DNA of 64,000 bases from Hirsutella rhossiliensis (GCF_020360975.1 NW_025408673.1:3348001-3412000); one strand, 5' to 3'. Shown: positions 22,355-35,100, counted from the first letter of the stretch. The notes: generated from the sequence alone by a model not told the origin. A program made the numbers and translations.

Positions 22355-22863
22355 TACTGTCCTCGAGTTACAGCTTGTCTGGGTCGGGCACGGCTTGGAA
22401 GTCGCGGTAGTGACAAACATTGGTCCCTTCACATAATTGCAAATGAAGGGCAAATATTGGGCTTCAGCTGGAGAGCACGGAGCGGGATGTGGTTAGTGCT
22501 AACGTAGGGCGCGGGAAAACGCGGAAGAAAGATCCGTTCGTCACTTCGTTCCTCAAGGCAAGGCACTACGCATGCAACTGTGATCACCTCTGTACGAAAG
22601 TAGCCGCAAAGTAACCCCTCCTTTCCGAGGCGTAGTGAGTAGAGACACCTGCTTCTCGCCCAGCTTCGTACGACAGAATATGTCTCTATACCTTGCATCA
22701 TTTATGGAGCTTCCACGAAGCACCTGATGTCGCGTCGTTTGGGCGGCGGCTGCTTACCCCGCCGAGTTTAACAAATCAGAGCAAAATCTCACCCCCCCCA
22801 ATCGCGCGAACAGTTCCGCAGGCCTGCATAAATCAAAGGAGCGCTTCATCCGCCATATTTACC
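22355..22863. other. Spacer between the FunK1 gene and the MULE
   Basis: No gene recognised. It contains TTCGTTCCTCAAGGCA at 22545-22560, a 16-mer also present twice at the right border of the Helitron block (48930-48945, 49037-49052). The last part was probably the promoter of the small gene at 25730 before the MULE inserted. Confidence 0.4.
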
Positions 22864-22871
22864 TACAAATA

Positions 22872-25654
22872 GGGACTAGTTATATGCACAACAGGTTACG
22901 CTATGTGCACAGCAAAAAGTGGAGTGGTGTGGCTTGGTGGCGCAGGAGCGCCGATACCGCAAATTCCCAACCGTGACCTAAAGGCGCGCTCAAGCAAGGC
23001 CAGCTGTAAGTTGATGCGGCAAATTGAAGCTGGCCGAGATGCATCAATACATACAGTAGAGGCACATTCTTAGAGTCGTACGGAGCGTCCTTTCGTCAAT
23101 TAAAAGGCGATGGCAATGACGGTAGCTATAAGAGGCCTTCCTTATGTAATTCCTCCCTTAAACACTCCTCTTCCTCCATCTCCTCGTCCATCATATCAAA
23201 ATCGGCTAGGGTCATCTTCATCCTCTGTATCCTCTTCTTTGTGACCGCGATGGGTTGAAGGCATCGTAATCCGCTGCGTATTCCACTGCGTAGCCTGCTG
23301 CGTGGCCTGATAACAGTGAATTGTGCCCTGCGTCTCGCCTGCGCCGGCAAGCTCATTGTCAGAGTCAGGCGTGCGGTGCCGCTGATATGCCCGTGGCATC
23401 TCTGTGCCTGGCTCGTATGAGTCGCCATTAGCGTAAATGTATTCCAACGCCTGCCTCGTCACATCGGCGGCGTTAACAGCGGTGCTGCTGCCCTGCCCTG
23501 CCTTGCCGCCAGCCTTGCTGTCAGCCTCGTGTTTTTTCGTGCTTGTGAGTGCCGCCGGCGCTGTTGACAGCGGTGGCCTTATAGCCTCGGCACGCTCGAT
23601 CCTCCCAACGATCTCATGTGCAGAGGGTTTACGCCTTGTGCTGCAGGCACCTTTCTCGAGGTTGGATGAGCCTTTGGCCGGCCTTTACCGCGTACGGGTA
23701 GTGGATCGAGTGGAGCGTCGTTAGGCTCGAGCCCCGAAGCTGCCGCTCGCGATGCCAGAACTCGTCAACGTCGGTCATTTCGAAAGGAATAGCGCCACGG
23801 GCACCAACGCCGGCGCCACGGGCATCCTTGAGCCGCTTGAAGATATCGTGACGGCATGGCAAGCCAAGGCTGGACTTAAAGCTACAGTGATGGAGAGGAT
23901 CACAACTGCCAGGCGGCGGCTGCTGTGCCCGGTCATCTGTAGCAACGTTTCTGCCCACAGCACGGAATTCGATCCCTATTTTCCGTACCGCCCAGGAAGA
24001 GAGATTTGGCCGGATTTTCGCAAAGATCGGCTGAAGGGTAGAAGTTGATACCTTATGTATAGCCGCCTGCTGTAAATTGAGGATCTCATCTGACTGATGC
24101 TCCCAGAAGGCTTGGAAACGCTGCAAAACGGAGGTCAAATCACCTGTCGACGACCATAGGAACTTCTTCATCGTGGCATGCATGCCCTCAACGATAGAGG
24201 TCGTCGTATGGCCAAGATGACGGTGACGGTCAACGCAATATAACACAATTTTATCCTTCCAGAGCTTGAGCCATGTATTTACCGCATAATCCACTGCCGC
24301 CTTTGGGTGATGGTCTGGAGCCGTGAACGCCTGAAGTCGTATATCGTATGTAGCTTCATCAGGCGCGTTGATGAGCTCGTTCCACTCTTTCAGGAAGGCC
24401 GTGAATGTAGGGGCACGGATAACGCGGTTGCCGTCCTTTGTTGCCTTAGGAAAGTATTGCTTGCTTTGGGCAAGAACGTTCTTGTTGATATGCCAGCGGC
24501 ATAATAAGTGAATTACTGGTGCAAGCTCTGAGAAGGAAACAAGGGCGTTCATGAGGGCAAGCTCACGGTCAGTGACTACGACCCGAGGCAATGGAATGCC
24601 TTCCTCTGCTGCTAGGTCAAGTAGGCATTGCAGCGCCCAGCGGTATTGCGGCTCTGCCTCTCCGCTAAGGAAGACAGAGGCTACAGAGAAGGTCTTCTTT
24701 TCTGAGGTTGATCCACACGTATTGAGAAGAGGCATCTTGAACCTATTGGTCTTGTACGTGCAGTCCAAAAGGAGAATATTTGGAAAACGCCGCCAAAGCT
24801 CAATGCCGGTGCGCGGTGCGATGAAGAGGCCGGTCAGCCGCCCTTCCTGGTCGCGTGTATCGCGGAAGAAGAAGCCGAGGGATAAGTCCTTGAGCTGATC
24901 GTAGAGGAATTGAAGGGGCGTGCGGCCAGCGAGCTCCCTGACGCGGTAGGCAGCAATAGCGTTGCGGATATGCTGCCCCGTTATGAACTTAAGGTCGGGG
25001 TTCTTGATGAGGGCTAGGCCGCGCAGGTGGGTAGCAATTTGGAACGGCTTGAGACCAGTATTATAGAGGCCAACGATATGACCGTGATGCTCGGCGATGA
25101 GCTCTGCGCGATAACCACTGTGCGTGACAGCAGGCGTAAAAGGTGGTCGTGGTCGCGTGAGGAGGAGACGGCACTGGGGTCCAGGCGCCACTAGTACGGC
25201 TCTTCTTAACGGTTAGGCGGAAGGGGCATCCTGACCTCTGCGTGGACTGATTAGGCCGGCTTTTCGTCTTGTGGGCGCCCGGGTCAGTGTTATCGCGATA
25301 CTCGCCTGCCTTTGAGCAAGCCATATAGCAGGCGCTGGCCCTCCCCGATCGTATGACTAAGGCGAAGCCTTGGGCCTTGGCGACGGCGTGACAGGCAGCT
25401 TGGGCAGCCTCTTTGGTATCGAATTCGCGGTAATAAACCGACTCCATAATACTGGCGGTGGAAGCGACGCCGGTTGCAATACGTGGTGTTTTGAGGGCAA
25501 AAATCGCACTAAGATGCGATACGTACTTCGCAGAGGTGGAAGAGCCCTTGGGCCAGTTCAAATTTGCGGTATCGGCGCTCCTGCGCCACCAAGCCACACC
25601 ACTCCACTTTTTGCTGTGCACATAGCGTAACCTGTTGTGCATATAACTAGTCCC
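22872..25654 (-). mobile_element. MULE DNA transposon with perfect 94-bp terminal inverted repeats
   Basis: The left terminal repeat 22872-22965 and right terminal repeat 25561-25654 are exact reverse complements over 94 bp and begin GGGACTAGTTATATGCACAA. The 8-bp target duplication TACAAATA flanks the element (22864-22871 and 25655-25662). Both size and duplication fit Mutator-like elements. The perfect repeats indicate recent transposition. It carries one transposase gene on minus. It landed 68 bp upstream of the ATG of the gene at 25730. Confidence 0.95.
23196..25447 (-). CDS. MULE transposase with FAR1-type and SWIM zinc domains, several frame breaks
   Basis: DDE transposase of the Mutator-like superfamily. 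Start ATG 25447 (MESVYYREFD) opens a FAR1-like WRKY-GCM1 zinc domain (FDTKEAAQAAC, RASACYMACSK, RSGCPFRL). The MULE catalytic core follows: LLLDCTYKTNRF with the first Asp, VVVTDRELALMNAL with the second, a CRWHINKNVL block, and TSIVEGMHATMKKFL with the Glu. A SWIM finger ends the core (CSFKSSLGLPCRHDIFKRL). The C-terminal extension is basic then acidic, running to 23196. Frame breaks lie near 25139 (in a run of four A on plus, T on minus) and at two sites between 23640 and 23720. Given the perfect terminal repeats these breaks may be run-length errors. The gene would otherwise be autonomous. Confidence 0.88.
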
Positions 25655-25729
25655 TACAAATACGAATGACTGATACTTCGCCCTTTCTCTGACTTCAGCC
25701 TCCAACCGCATCCCTATCCAACTCCAGCC

Positions 25730-26465
25730 ATGTCCGCTGCTTCCGTTCTTTCTCAGCTGCGAAGTCTCTTCGAAAAATCCGATCATCTAATACCCAAACT
25801 TGACAGGATTTATCCGACAGAGGAGCAATGGGATAACATGCGCGACTTGAGCGCGAAGCTCGCGGCGACAGCGACGACGATCCAACAAAGAATCCGAACC
25901 TTGGAACAATCCCGAGCAGACAGAGCATGGAAAGAAAGCGAGGGGCTTCGATCCCATGCTTTGGCATGTAAGGGTGACATTTTGGCCAATGGTCGGCTGA
26001 AGCAATCCCCGGTGTTTAGAAGGAATATTGTCACTATATTCGAGGGGCCAAAGGACTCCAAGTTTGACACTGAGGATATCAAAACCCGAAAGGTCACGAC
26101 GCGGCAAAGATGTGCACAAATCCGGCTTCTGAGCCCCGATGGTATCATTTCATGGGCAGTTGCCTTCGCGCCGAGTCTCTGGGCTGGAGGATCCATGGCC
26201 ACGGATATCTTCAAGTGTCTCTTAGACGACGTCGAACCAGATTGCCATCCTTCGTGGCCGTTAGTGGTGAGAGATACATTACACACGCTTCTGGAGGACG
26301 AAGAGGCCCTGCAAGGATCTTTGGAATACCGCAAACTTCTGAAAGGTAAGTCTGCCGGACCTTAGAAACAGCGCGAGGGATTGACAGTTCAGCATACGAC
26401 ACTCCGTCAGGGACTGGTCTGCAGAGCCATAAAAAGCGGAAGCGGCTTGGAGACCACTACGAACC
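25730..26465 (+). pseudogene. Small unknown gene interrupted by the outer Gypsy LTR
   Basis: I do not recognise the family. Start ATG 25730 (MSAASVLSQL). Exon 1 runs to 26345, a 47-bp intron 26346-26392 follows (GTAAGT, branch TTGAC, CAG acceptor), and exon 2 continues in frame with SHKKRKRLGDHYEP up to 26465, where the Gypsy 5' LTR begins. Translation then runs a few codons into the LTR and stops. The N-terminal half is helical with DLSAKLAATATTIQQRIRTLEQ, a possible coiled coil. KKRKR near the end is a candidate nuclear signal. The natural C-terminus is missing: the sequence beyond the other LTR (58094) is Copia, not this gene. The MULE sits in its promoter or leader. Confidence 0.7.
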
Positions 26466-26629
26466 TGTGAGGGAACGATCATGTGACTTTCATACTTTAT
26501 GAAATGTCTCACTTTGATTCATGTAAATAGCGAAAGTCAGAGTCTTCCTTAGGAACCTCCTTCTCTCTTCGTAGACAATCACCTTACCCAAGTCGCACCC
26601 GACCTTGTTCGTGCACTTGTACCGTCACA
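26466..26629 (+). repeat. Outer Gypsy 5' LTR
   Basis: 164 bp, TGTGAGGG...GTCACA. Matches 57931-58093 base for base apart from a GGG/GG difference. It lies within exon 2 of the gene at 25730. Confidence 0.93.
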
Positions 26630-26780
26630 TATTGTCTACCAACTACCCTCCTCAATAGATCACCGTCCGCGACGTGACTATTGATTTCGATAGTTCTAAA
26701 CCGCACTTGTCGCTTTCAAACCTCACCAAAACACCCTGCAACCAAATTCTCACCTCAACCACCACACCGTCAACAACCCA

Positions 26781-28950
26781 ATGGCTACCGCTGCCCCACA
26801 CCCGTCGATCGAGTGCCCCCTGCCCCTCCTCAACGCCAGCAATACCAATGAAACGTTCCGAAATGCCTTTGTTGCTAACCCAGCCGGTCTCATGAAAGAA
26901 GTCTTCCTCGTATGCAATGCCGCATACAGTATGCAAGCGGTAATCGATTCACTACGTGCCTCGACCACGACGACAATAAGGGACATGGAGGACCTCCAAA
27001 CCCGCCTAGAAAACACGCTCATTTCTAAAAGTGATGGAGACGCAACGATCGCCCGTCTTATGGCAGAAAATGAAGCATACCTAAAGATCATTCAGTCAAA
27101 GGAGCTTCACACCGCACACCAGAACACCCTGATCCTGAGGCCTTCACCGGAGAGGACCCACGCTTCTGCCGAATTTCTCCAGCACCTCGAGTTGAAGCTC
27201 GAAATGAATAAAGATTGGTGGAACTCGGAACCTCAACGTATGGGATATGTCGTCTCATGCCTTAAAGGCAAAGCACATGACCAAGTCCGCTACAACATTA
27301 AAGATGGGGTGGTTCTCTTCGACGATGTCAATGCCATAAAAAGCACCCTTCAGTCAGCCTTCGGGGATATTGACGCTAAAGCTACCGCCCAACTCAAAAT
27401 CTTTGACATGAAACAAGGCCATAGATCCCTTACGACATTCCTCCCCGAATGGTATGCCGTCGCCAAGCTCACCGACTGGGATAGTGGGGCGCTCATTGCT
27501 CACCTCCGACGTGCCCTCCACGACAACGTTATCTGGAGACTTTCTCACTAAGGGCAAAGATACACCTACCGAACTTAGTCAATTTATGGACCTTGTCCGT
27601 ATCTGCGATAACGAATGCCGTCAAGTCAATGCCAATTACTTCAAGAAAAACACCGACAACTCAGCAAATCACAAAGCAACCTTACAACCTCCACCACGCC
27701 ACAATCGACGACCTCTAACGGCGGGGGTTCAATGGATTTTAGCGGCATCACCCTGGGGGGCAAAGAAGTCGCCTCTTGTCGTAGACCCCAAAAGGAAGCA
27801 GAGAGAGGGGGACGCAGAGCCCATTGCACAACCCATGGACTCTGCCATTGGTGCAGCTCGGGCAAACATCGTTCCTCAATTGCGACACCGCACCATGGAG
27901 GACGGAAAAGTGTAGTCTCCGACGGAAGTCGCCGCAGGAGACGCAAGAAAAGGGCGATCTACTCTCTTCTCTGGACACCAACCAAGCTCATTTGCTACTG
28001 CCTTGTAACCTAATCGAAGACAATTCCACTCGATTAAAACCGAAGCAATGCTTGACTCAGGTGCCACCGGAAAGGGGTTTATAGACGAATCCTTCGCGCA
28101 CACCAACAAACTCACGCTTTATGAATTACGAAACCGTCGCCGGCTGAACGTAGTCGATGGAAGACCCTCCTCGGCTGGCGACATCACTCATGTGGTGAAG
28201 CTCAACATGGACATCAAGGGACACAAGGAGAAGATGCTTTTTTACGTAACGAAGCTTGGGAAGTATAATGTCATACTTGGAAAACCCTGGCTAACAGATC
28301 ACAACCCAATCGTCAATTGGAGCACGAATGTGGTCACTTTCAACTCTGATCACTGCCGCAAATACTGCATGGAGAAAGGACAATACCAACTTCCTGTTTC
28401 TGGAGCTCCCTCTTTGTCAAGTTCTGCAACCACGACTATACTGCCACGCCCATCAATCCCCCGAAGAGTCGGCGCAGCCATTCCACATGCTGACCAAAAC
28501 CGCGACGTCGACGTATTCTCATTATCACTGTATGAGATCGACAAAAGGCTGGCTGAACTTGGGGTCATCACAGAAGCCTCCACCTTCGTAGAACCTAAAA
28601 CACGCCGACGGGTCCGATTCGACTCTGCACTCACAGACATGGACAAGATGAACCGAGAGCTCCAGCTACAGGACGGAATCACCTCCTTAACCCCAAGGAC
28701 CAACAAACACAGGAACTCCGAGCTTCCCGGAAAATAGCAGCCGATATGTACCTTTCAGGGGCATCACTCGAAGACATTCACAAAGCCCTCGAACCCAAGA
28801 CTTTGATCGATCCTGCAACAAAAGTACCACAACACTACCATGAATTCTTGAAGGCATTCGACCAATCAGAGGCGGATAAACTCCCCCCACACCGAGACTG
28901 CGACCACGAAATTGAACTTCAACGAGAGGAAGGCTCGCCAGCCGCGGCTC
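26781..28950 (+). pseudogene. Outer Gypsy Gag and aspartic protease
   Basis: Starts at ATG 26781 (MATAAPHPSI). The capsid-like region includes ASAEFLQHLELKLEMNKDWW and a Q/R-rich C-terminal part, followed by a weak Cys/His cluster near 27830 (GLCHWCSSGKHRS). The protease opens with MLDSGATGKGFID (active-site DSG) at about 28048 and has the later strand NVILGKPWL. The linker toward the reverse transcriptase (HRDCDHEIELQ) breaks off at about 28940 where the Helitron block begins. Frame breaks near 27540 and 27950 interrupt the frame. Confidence 0.8.
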
Positions 28951-28989
28951 GCGCAAAGAAGCCTTTCGGAACGAAATTTGGCGACAAGA

Positions 28990-29453
28990 GAACCGGAGAA
29001 GAGTTGGCTACAGAAGAGAGAGAGTTGGCGATAGTAGATTGGAGACAGGAAGAAGAGTGAGGTCGAGATACGAGACACGGCGAGAGACGTAGAGCATTAT
29101 CGTGAGTGAAACCGAGACAGAGCGTCGGGGAGGCAGGCTAGGCCGCTGGAGGGAGATTTTGTTTAAAAGGCGCAAACTCAAAGGGCGTGGAGAGACGGCA
29201 GGGTTGAAGAGAGATGTGAGTGGGTAATGCATGTCTGGGCGAGTGGAAGGCTCGGAAAATTTACATGTGCTACCGGTATAAGTCGTAGGTATAAACAGAA
29301 TAAGGAGTATATTGGGGAAGTTTTGACTTGATCGTCTTCATGAAAAGGAGAACAAGAAGAGAAGAGAATGTGCTATTCGAGCCTTTGGCAGTTGATTTTG
29401 AGGATGATGAGACATGTTGTCATGTTGTATTGTTTCGTTTGATGCTTTAAAGT
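28990..29453. other. Left border region of the Helitron block, no gene recognised
   Basis: Strongly purine-rich on plus (GAGAGA/GAAGAA stretches) up to about 29240, then AT-rich up to the stop of the accessory gene. It may contain the 5' Helitron terminus and the accessory gene's terminator. Confidence 0.4.
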
Positions 29454-30792
29454 TTAGAGAATATTCTTGGGCGGACGTCGGGCGCGCAGTGGTCGGGAAG
29501 ATATCGACGCGGGAGGTCTGATAGAGCCAGAGGCGGATGTGTCTTGGTGATTGACCTGTTCGGTGTCCGTCTCTGACTCTGCGGGGTCTTCCGGGGACAG
29601 AAAGGAGGAGGTATCGGATTTGGGGGAGTCTTGACCGTCACAGTCGGTGATTATGGTGGAAGTTTCGGGAGAAAGTCGCGGTCTCTTGGTTGGGGTTTGG
29701 TAGGGATCGGGCAATGACCGACTTGATGCCAGCATAAGGGGATCGACTGGGCCAGAAGCATGCGGCGTGGGGGAGGCGGGGCTTTGGGCGGCCTTGGGTT
29801 TCTTCGTAGAGGTAAACCTGGCCAACGCAACGCTATAGTCCGAGGATTGCCGACCGCGCTCTTGGGTGTCGTCGGCAGTAGTTGTGTTGCAGAAGCCTGG
29901 TCGGACATGGCCTTGTCGTGGAAAGTCCACGTGTCGGGGACGACGATGAAGATATAGTCTTGGTCGAAAGCCGGGGCATGTTTCATGATCTGGTGATCCA
30001 GTAAGCCGGCGATTTTGCCCGTACAGGTGAAGAGAGTGTTCGACTGGAACTGGCTGTCGCGCCTCTCGGTCATCTTCTTGCATAGGGAGGTCCAAGGATT
30101 AGCGTGAATGGGGAAGATGACGAAAACTTGAAGGGTGAAAGCCCTTGAAGGGGTTTTGCCGGGAATCCCAGGACAAATAAAGGTGGAGAGCTGGACAAAG
30201 CCGCAGCAGCTCAGCTGGGTGTCGTCAAGGGCCGCAGCCGAGTTTCCATGCAGGAGGTCGCGGCCGGAGCCGATGACAGGTCCCGTGAAGGAGACAATGG
30301 GTTGTATCGTTGGGAAAGTATCCACCGAGCTGAGGGTGCGAGTGACAATTCTATGGATATCGTCAGGGAGGGCAGTGGCGACAGAGAGATTTGGAGCATA
30401 GACTCACGGTTGGTAGCTGTGATCGCGGACTATAAGCGCGGGGACGGTGTATTCTGTGATGTTATCATCGTCCGACTCCAAGCCATCACGTCGCTCGATT
30501 TCCCACGTCAGGGCAAAGGGATGAACACGGCCGACCATGAAGAACCATTGTTCGGTCCATTCCGAGGAGATTATCTGTTGGTTGTATATGGAAATATTAA
30601 GGCTGAAGAAGATGCAGGTCGATGGATTGCCAGTATCTGACCGGATTGCTGCATACTCCGGAGTCGACAGCCATGAGGGCGTGGGAAGGAAGACCTCGCT
30701 AGGGTTTCTGCGTTGAGCCCTTTGACACGATGCTCATTCTGGTAGGCGAACCTAGCCGGGCAGCCGGGCTGGACAAAGGCCATCATGGACAT
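29454..30792 (-). CDS. Helitron-linked accessory protein, unit 1
   Basis: No named family recognised. Start ATG 30792 opens MSMMAFVQPGCPARF. Block 1 is SLNISIYNQQI and WTEQWFFM, then RVHPFALTWEIERRDGLESD, ending in VRDHSYQP before a probable intron (donor GTGAGTC at about 30407). Block 2 is IVSFTGPVIGSG, LSCCGFVQLST and QVFVIFPIHANP. Block 3 is DSQFQSNTLFTCTGKIAGLL and DYIFIVVPDTWTF, alternating strands that could be an OB-type fold. The C-terminal third is disordered (Ser/Pro/Thr) with TPTKRPRL and ends RPLRARRPPKNIL at 29454, both possible nuclear signals. At least one frame break lies near 30700 and one near 29900. The gene is divergent from the Rep/helicase gene of the same unit and conserved in unit 2. 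A single-stranded-DNA-binding role is inference only. Confidence 0.65.
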
Positions 30793-31552
30793 GTCGGCGC
30801 CAGCATTTTTCTGGCTGTCAAGAGGTTGCCGAGGGAGGACGAGGTATCGACGTTGAGCTGGGAGGCCGACATCGTGAGAACATGGCAGATGTAGTCACCG
30901 TGGAAGTGTAAATGAGGGGTTACGCAGAGTGGAGGTGGGCATCCTATAAAGCAGGTTTTCTTGCTGCTCGAAAGAGGGCTCGCGGCTAGGGTCGGGGAGA
31001 CTTAAGAGTCAGAGAATGCTACCTAGGTGATAGATCAGAAGCGGGGGTATGCGGGAATGAGCTGGCGAGGTTCTTGAACAGTCTCGACCATCTGGTTCTA
31101 TGGTCGTGAGTGAAGTAGGAGCCGGGGTTGGAAGTTGAGTAGGGGTGATGACTATGTCGCGAGAAGTTGGAGGTCGGCGAACAGTAAGGTTAGTGTGGGT
31201 AAGTCTGCGGAGAAAGAAAGTCCAGCAGTACCCTTCGGTGTCATCGTTGCATGGAGTAGATAGCAAAGGCGACAATAACGAATGAGAGTGAAGGAAAGAA
31301 AGAGGTTATGGTAGTATTGCAGGGGTCCCTTTTTGACGGTCGTCGGTAGTTGGATGGGCATTGCGTGCGGCTGAGCGAGGCGGGTGCCGACCGTGTCGAG
31401 TCCACTATTGGGACACGGTGAAGTCGGATATAGGGACGACCTGAGGAGGAGGATGCGAGTTGGTCACGAGAACTCTCCAGGAGGGTTTGCAAGTCGAAAC
31501 TCCGGTGGCTAGCGACTACAAGAGGACAGGCAGGGGGATCCTGGCTGTCGCT

Positions 31553-31642
31553 TTAGCATGAAGGCCGTTGATGCGACATTGGTGCTGGCGAGGGAGCAAA
31601 TCTAGAAGGGTAGTCCGGCTGCATGAGGGACGTCATGGACAT
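31553..31642 (-). pseudogene. N-terminal fragment of a second accessory gene copy
   Basis: ATG 31642 opens MSMTSLMQPDYPSRF, matching the MSMM-FVQP-CPARF start of the two accessory genes. The frame ends after 29 residues and later blocks were not found between 31553 and 30800. It is an older truncated copy or an alternative, now broken, start. The stretch 30793-32176 otherwise shows no gene; it holds the divergent promoters of unit 1. Confidence 0.55.
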
Positions 31643-32176
31643 GTTATCGCCGGCAGCCTTGTGGCTGTTGCTCGACGAGGCGGATTGGCGGGTATTGATG
31701 GTGAACTGATGCGCAAGGTTGGTAGGATGGTGTTGGAAGGGCTGAAGAGTATGGTTTGAAGTGTGCGGCAGGCGGTTGTCGCGGCCATCTCCATGTGCCG
31801 GAGGTCGGCAGTGGCCAGGATTCGCTGGAGTGCGCAAAGAGAGCACGGCGATGGAAGGGTCGCTTTTGGCAAAGCCGGGGTAGCAGGTCGCACGTGGAGA
31901 CCAGGCGAGGCCGGGACGGTGGACGCACATAGATAGGCATGGTAACGGGGGAATATAGAGGGGTAGTATTGCATCGCCTCGGTACCATAGGGAAGCATTT
32001 TATGGAAGCTATAAGGGAAGAAACGCCACGGCCATGAGGGAAGTGATGGCTAGGAGCTTCCCATTCGGGAGAAGTAGCGTCGTCAACAAGCGAGACTGTC
32101 CAAGTGGAGGTGCTCCGAGCCAAAGCTTTATAGCCTGTTGCCAATTTACGGCAGTCGACGTCGAGGAGGCAGCAGC

Positions 32177-35100
32177 ATGGCGGACAGTCCTGCAGTGAAG
32201 TTAAGCGAGGCGGTTGCTCACCCTGAAGCCTGTTCGTTGTCAGTCGGGGATGGAGAAGAGGGTGAGAACGTGAGCGGGTCGGGTTCGGGGCTCGGAGATG
32301 GTGCGACAGGAGCCGGTGTAGATGTGGTGGCAGCTTCTGAGAGGGCCGCAGAGCACGGGGAGAGCCTGGGACGGTTACGAAGATACGAATCACGGGCGAA
32401 TGCGGCATCAACGTTCCGGCCGATTCAGCCTAGGAAACCTGTGGTTGAAGACACCGCATGGAGACAGCACGCAGAAGCAATTGCGAGGTCGTTGCCGAGA
32501 AGACCGCCGCGAGGCGGTTTGCGGTCAAACAGAGCACGGAAGTTCCATAATATGGTTAGCAGCGGAAGTTCCGCGCAACATCAGTCACCGGGTCAGCTTC
32601 CGAGGCCCCTGTTGCCTAGGGAACGTGGAGATATGGGGTAGCGGACTCTGATCGTCCGCTCCTCATCGGCACTTTCTGCCTCAGGAGGAGATCCTGAAGA
32701 TGAGGAGCAACGTGTTACGGCGGCGGCGGGCGATGTCCCGAGTGTTCATTCGAAGGAGGTACCGAAGCTTCGATCCATCCAGCCTAGGGAACCGGTATTC
32801 GACAACTTAAGAGAAAACGGGCAATTAGCAGCAGCGATTGCGTCTGGTTTGCCCAAGCGCCGTCGGGGACGGAGTTGGCGGGTAAAGGGAGTACCAGGCC
32901 GCAGGGGTGTCTCCAACGCAGCAGGTACGGCGCAGCATCCGGGGCCGTCTCCTGTGGGGGTGGGCGACGCCGCGGCAGAGCCAGCGGACGCTTCGCTGAG
33001 CGGGCGGAGGCTGCAGCAAAGGGAGGTGGGCGGCTCATCGCGGGTGGCGGCTGGGGAGCCCGTGCAGTTTGATCGGCAGCAAGAACGAGGAGAGTGCTGG
33101 AAAGGGCAAGGACTGAGGTCAAGGTTCGGCGTGGAAAACGTTCGCCAGCACGGCCCGGTGCCTGTCCAGTGCAAAGGGCCGGATGGCGTGTCAGGGGATG
33201 CGCACGTAGTCGGGCAGTCGTCGCCAAAGCTGCCGCATCCGACGGCTTGCGAAGAAGCGAATCAGCCACGGAGAGAAGAAATCATGGATCGGAGGCGGCC
33301 CCGAGGCGGCCCCGGAGGCGGGAGAAGAGAAAACGTCTTCCTGGTCCGGACGAGCGCCCGAGAAAACAGATTCGGAGTGGAATCGGAAGGCAGAGGAGTC
33401 GGGAGCTGCGGGCCGAAGACCTGGCGAGTGTGCTGCGTTTTTTGGAGGAAGACTTCGCCATGAAGGAGAGGCTGTCTAACGATCAGACGTGGTGTACGCC
33501 AATACCGCACGACAGGAAGGTGTCGACGGTGCGAGACTTCTATCAGGCGTTCCACGATGCGAGCACGTTGCCGATACGGACCTGCATGGTGTGCTACCGC
33601 AAGCGTACGAGAAAAGAGCTGAGGAGATCAGATGGGATCAATGGCTGTCAAGCTGCGTGCCAGAGGGCGGCCGCTCACCATTTTCATGCCGGAGCTGCTT
33701 TCCCGAAGGCGAGCCCGTGTCGGTGTGTGCGGAGTGTGCCCGATGCCTGGCGCGCGGGAGTCTGTCGCCGGCGGTCCATCTTCACACTCGCCTTGGCTGT
33801 GAGCACATGTTCCCTGACGAGCTCAAGGGACTCACGCTGGTCGAAGAGAAGCTCGTCTCGCTCAACTCCTGCTATGGGTTTGTCACGAGATATAGCATTC
33901 CGGGCGGGCAGAGGCAGGCCGTGAGGTATCCGAGGCACGTCAAGGGCCACATCACAGTGTTTCCAACAACGTGCAGGAGCTGGCGACCAAGGTGCTCCCG
34001 CACCCCCTTTTGCAAGCACTGGACGAGATCCACGTTTCGTGGCAGGGCGTGGAGAAGCCGGCACCGAGCGACCTGTCGAGTCTCTTGTCGGTGAGGCGGC
34101 GGGTCGTCGAGAGGGCTCTTGTTTGGCTGAAGAGGAGCAACCCCCACTACGCCGAGATCGAGATCGACGTGGCGGAGATGGAGAGTTGGGAGACCCGATA
34201 GACGGGGTGCCGGCCTTGGTGTATGATCGCATGGAGCGGAACGAGCCGTCCGCATGGGAGAAAACGCGGACGGCGCACGTTGTGCCGCCCACGGAGCGCG
34301 CCATGGACGACGAGGGGTCGGTGGAGATCGAGGAACTCTTCGCTCTGCTCAACCAAAGGCAGGAAACGGGAGGCGAGGCTGAAGGGCACGGGCCCAACGA
34401 AGAAGGCGCGGGTCGTGATGGAGTTGGTGCTAGCCCCGATCAGAACGTTCGACCAATCAACGAGGTGACGTCTTCCGGCATGTTTGGGCTGGACGGACCG
34501 CCAGACGTGGCGGATGTCGAGAAGCTGCGGTTTGCCTGTGACGCTGTTGGCGCAGGTGCCGACGACGGCCGCGCGGGCCCGAGAACGTGGGTCGGATCCT
34601 CGGTGGGGGGGGGTCGAGGGCGTGGCGACGATGGCAGTGAGCCATACATTCGAGTCTCGCGGGGGGATGAGTTTGCCGACTCCTTTGAGACGTCCTTCTT
34701 CGCCAGAACGTTCCCGACCCTGTTCCCATTTGGCGTTGGGGGACCAAGGCTGGCCGAAGAGGCCATAGCCGAGGCGGGAAGGCCCTTACCAACTTGCGAG
34801 GCACCGGTAGAGCTGCTGAGGCAGGGGCGGCAGCGGGAGACATCGTATCCTCCCGAAGCTTGAACCTCCGGATTTGGGCCGACATCGTGCTCCGGCGCCA
34901 TGGTGGCCGGTTTGCGTTGCACCACATATTTGCATTTCTCGTCTTCAACATGGGGGTGCGGTCGAGGAACCGCCGCGTCAGCATGCTGAGTGTGGCGAGG
35001 AAGGACTTCGGCAAGGTCGAGCGCGTTGCCCGCTCGATGACCGCGCAAAGGTTAGCGGCGGCGAGGGTCGAGTTGGAGAGCTCGGGCAAGACGACCGATG

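Noticed and set aside
31644..32411. 255-codon minus-strand frame between the unit 1 genes
   Set aside because: Pro/Arg/His-rich shadow of the divergent promoter and Helitron N-terminus; no similarity to the unit 2 intergenic region.
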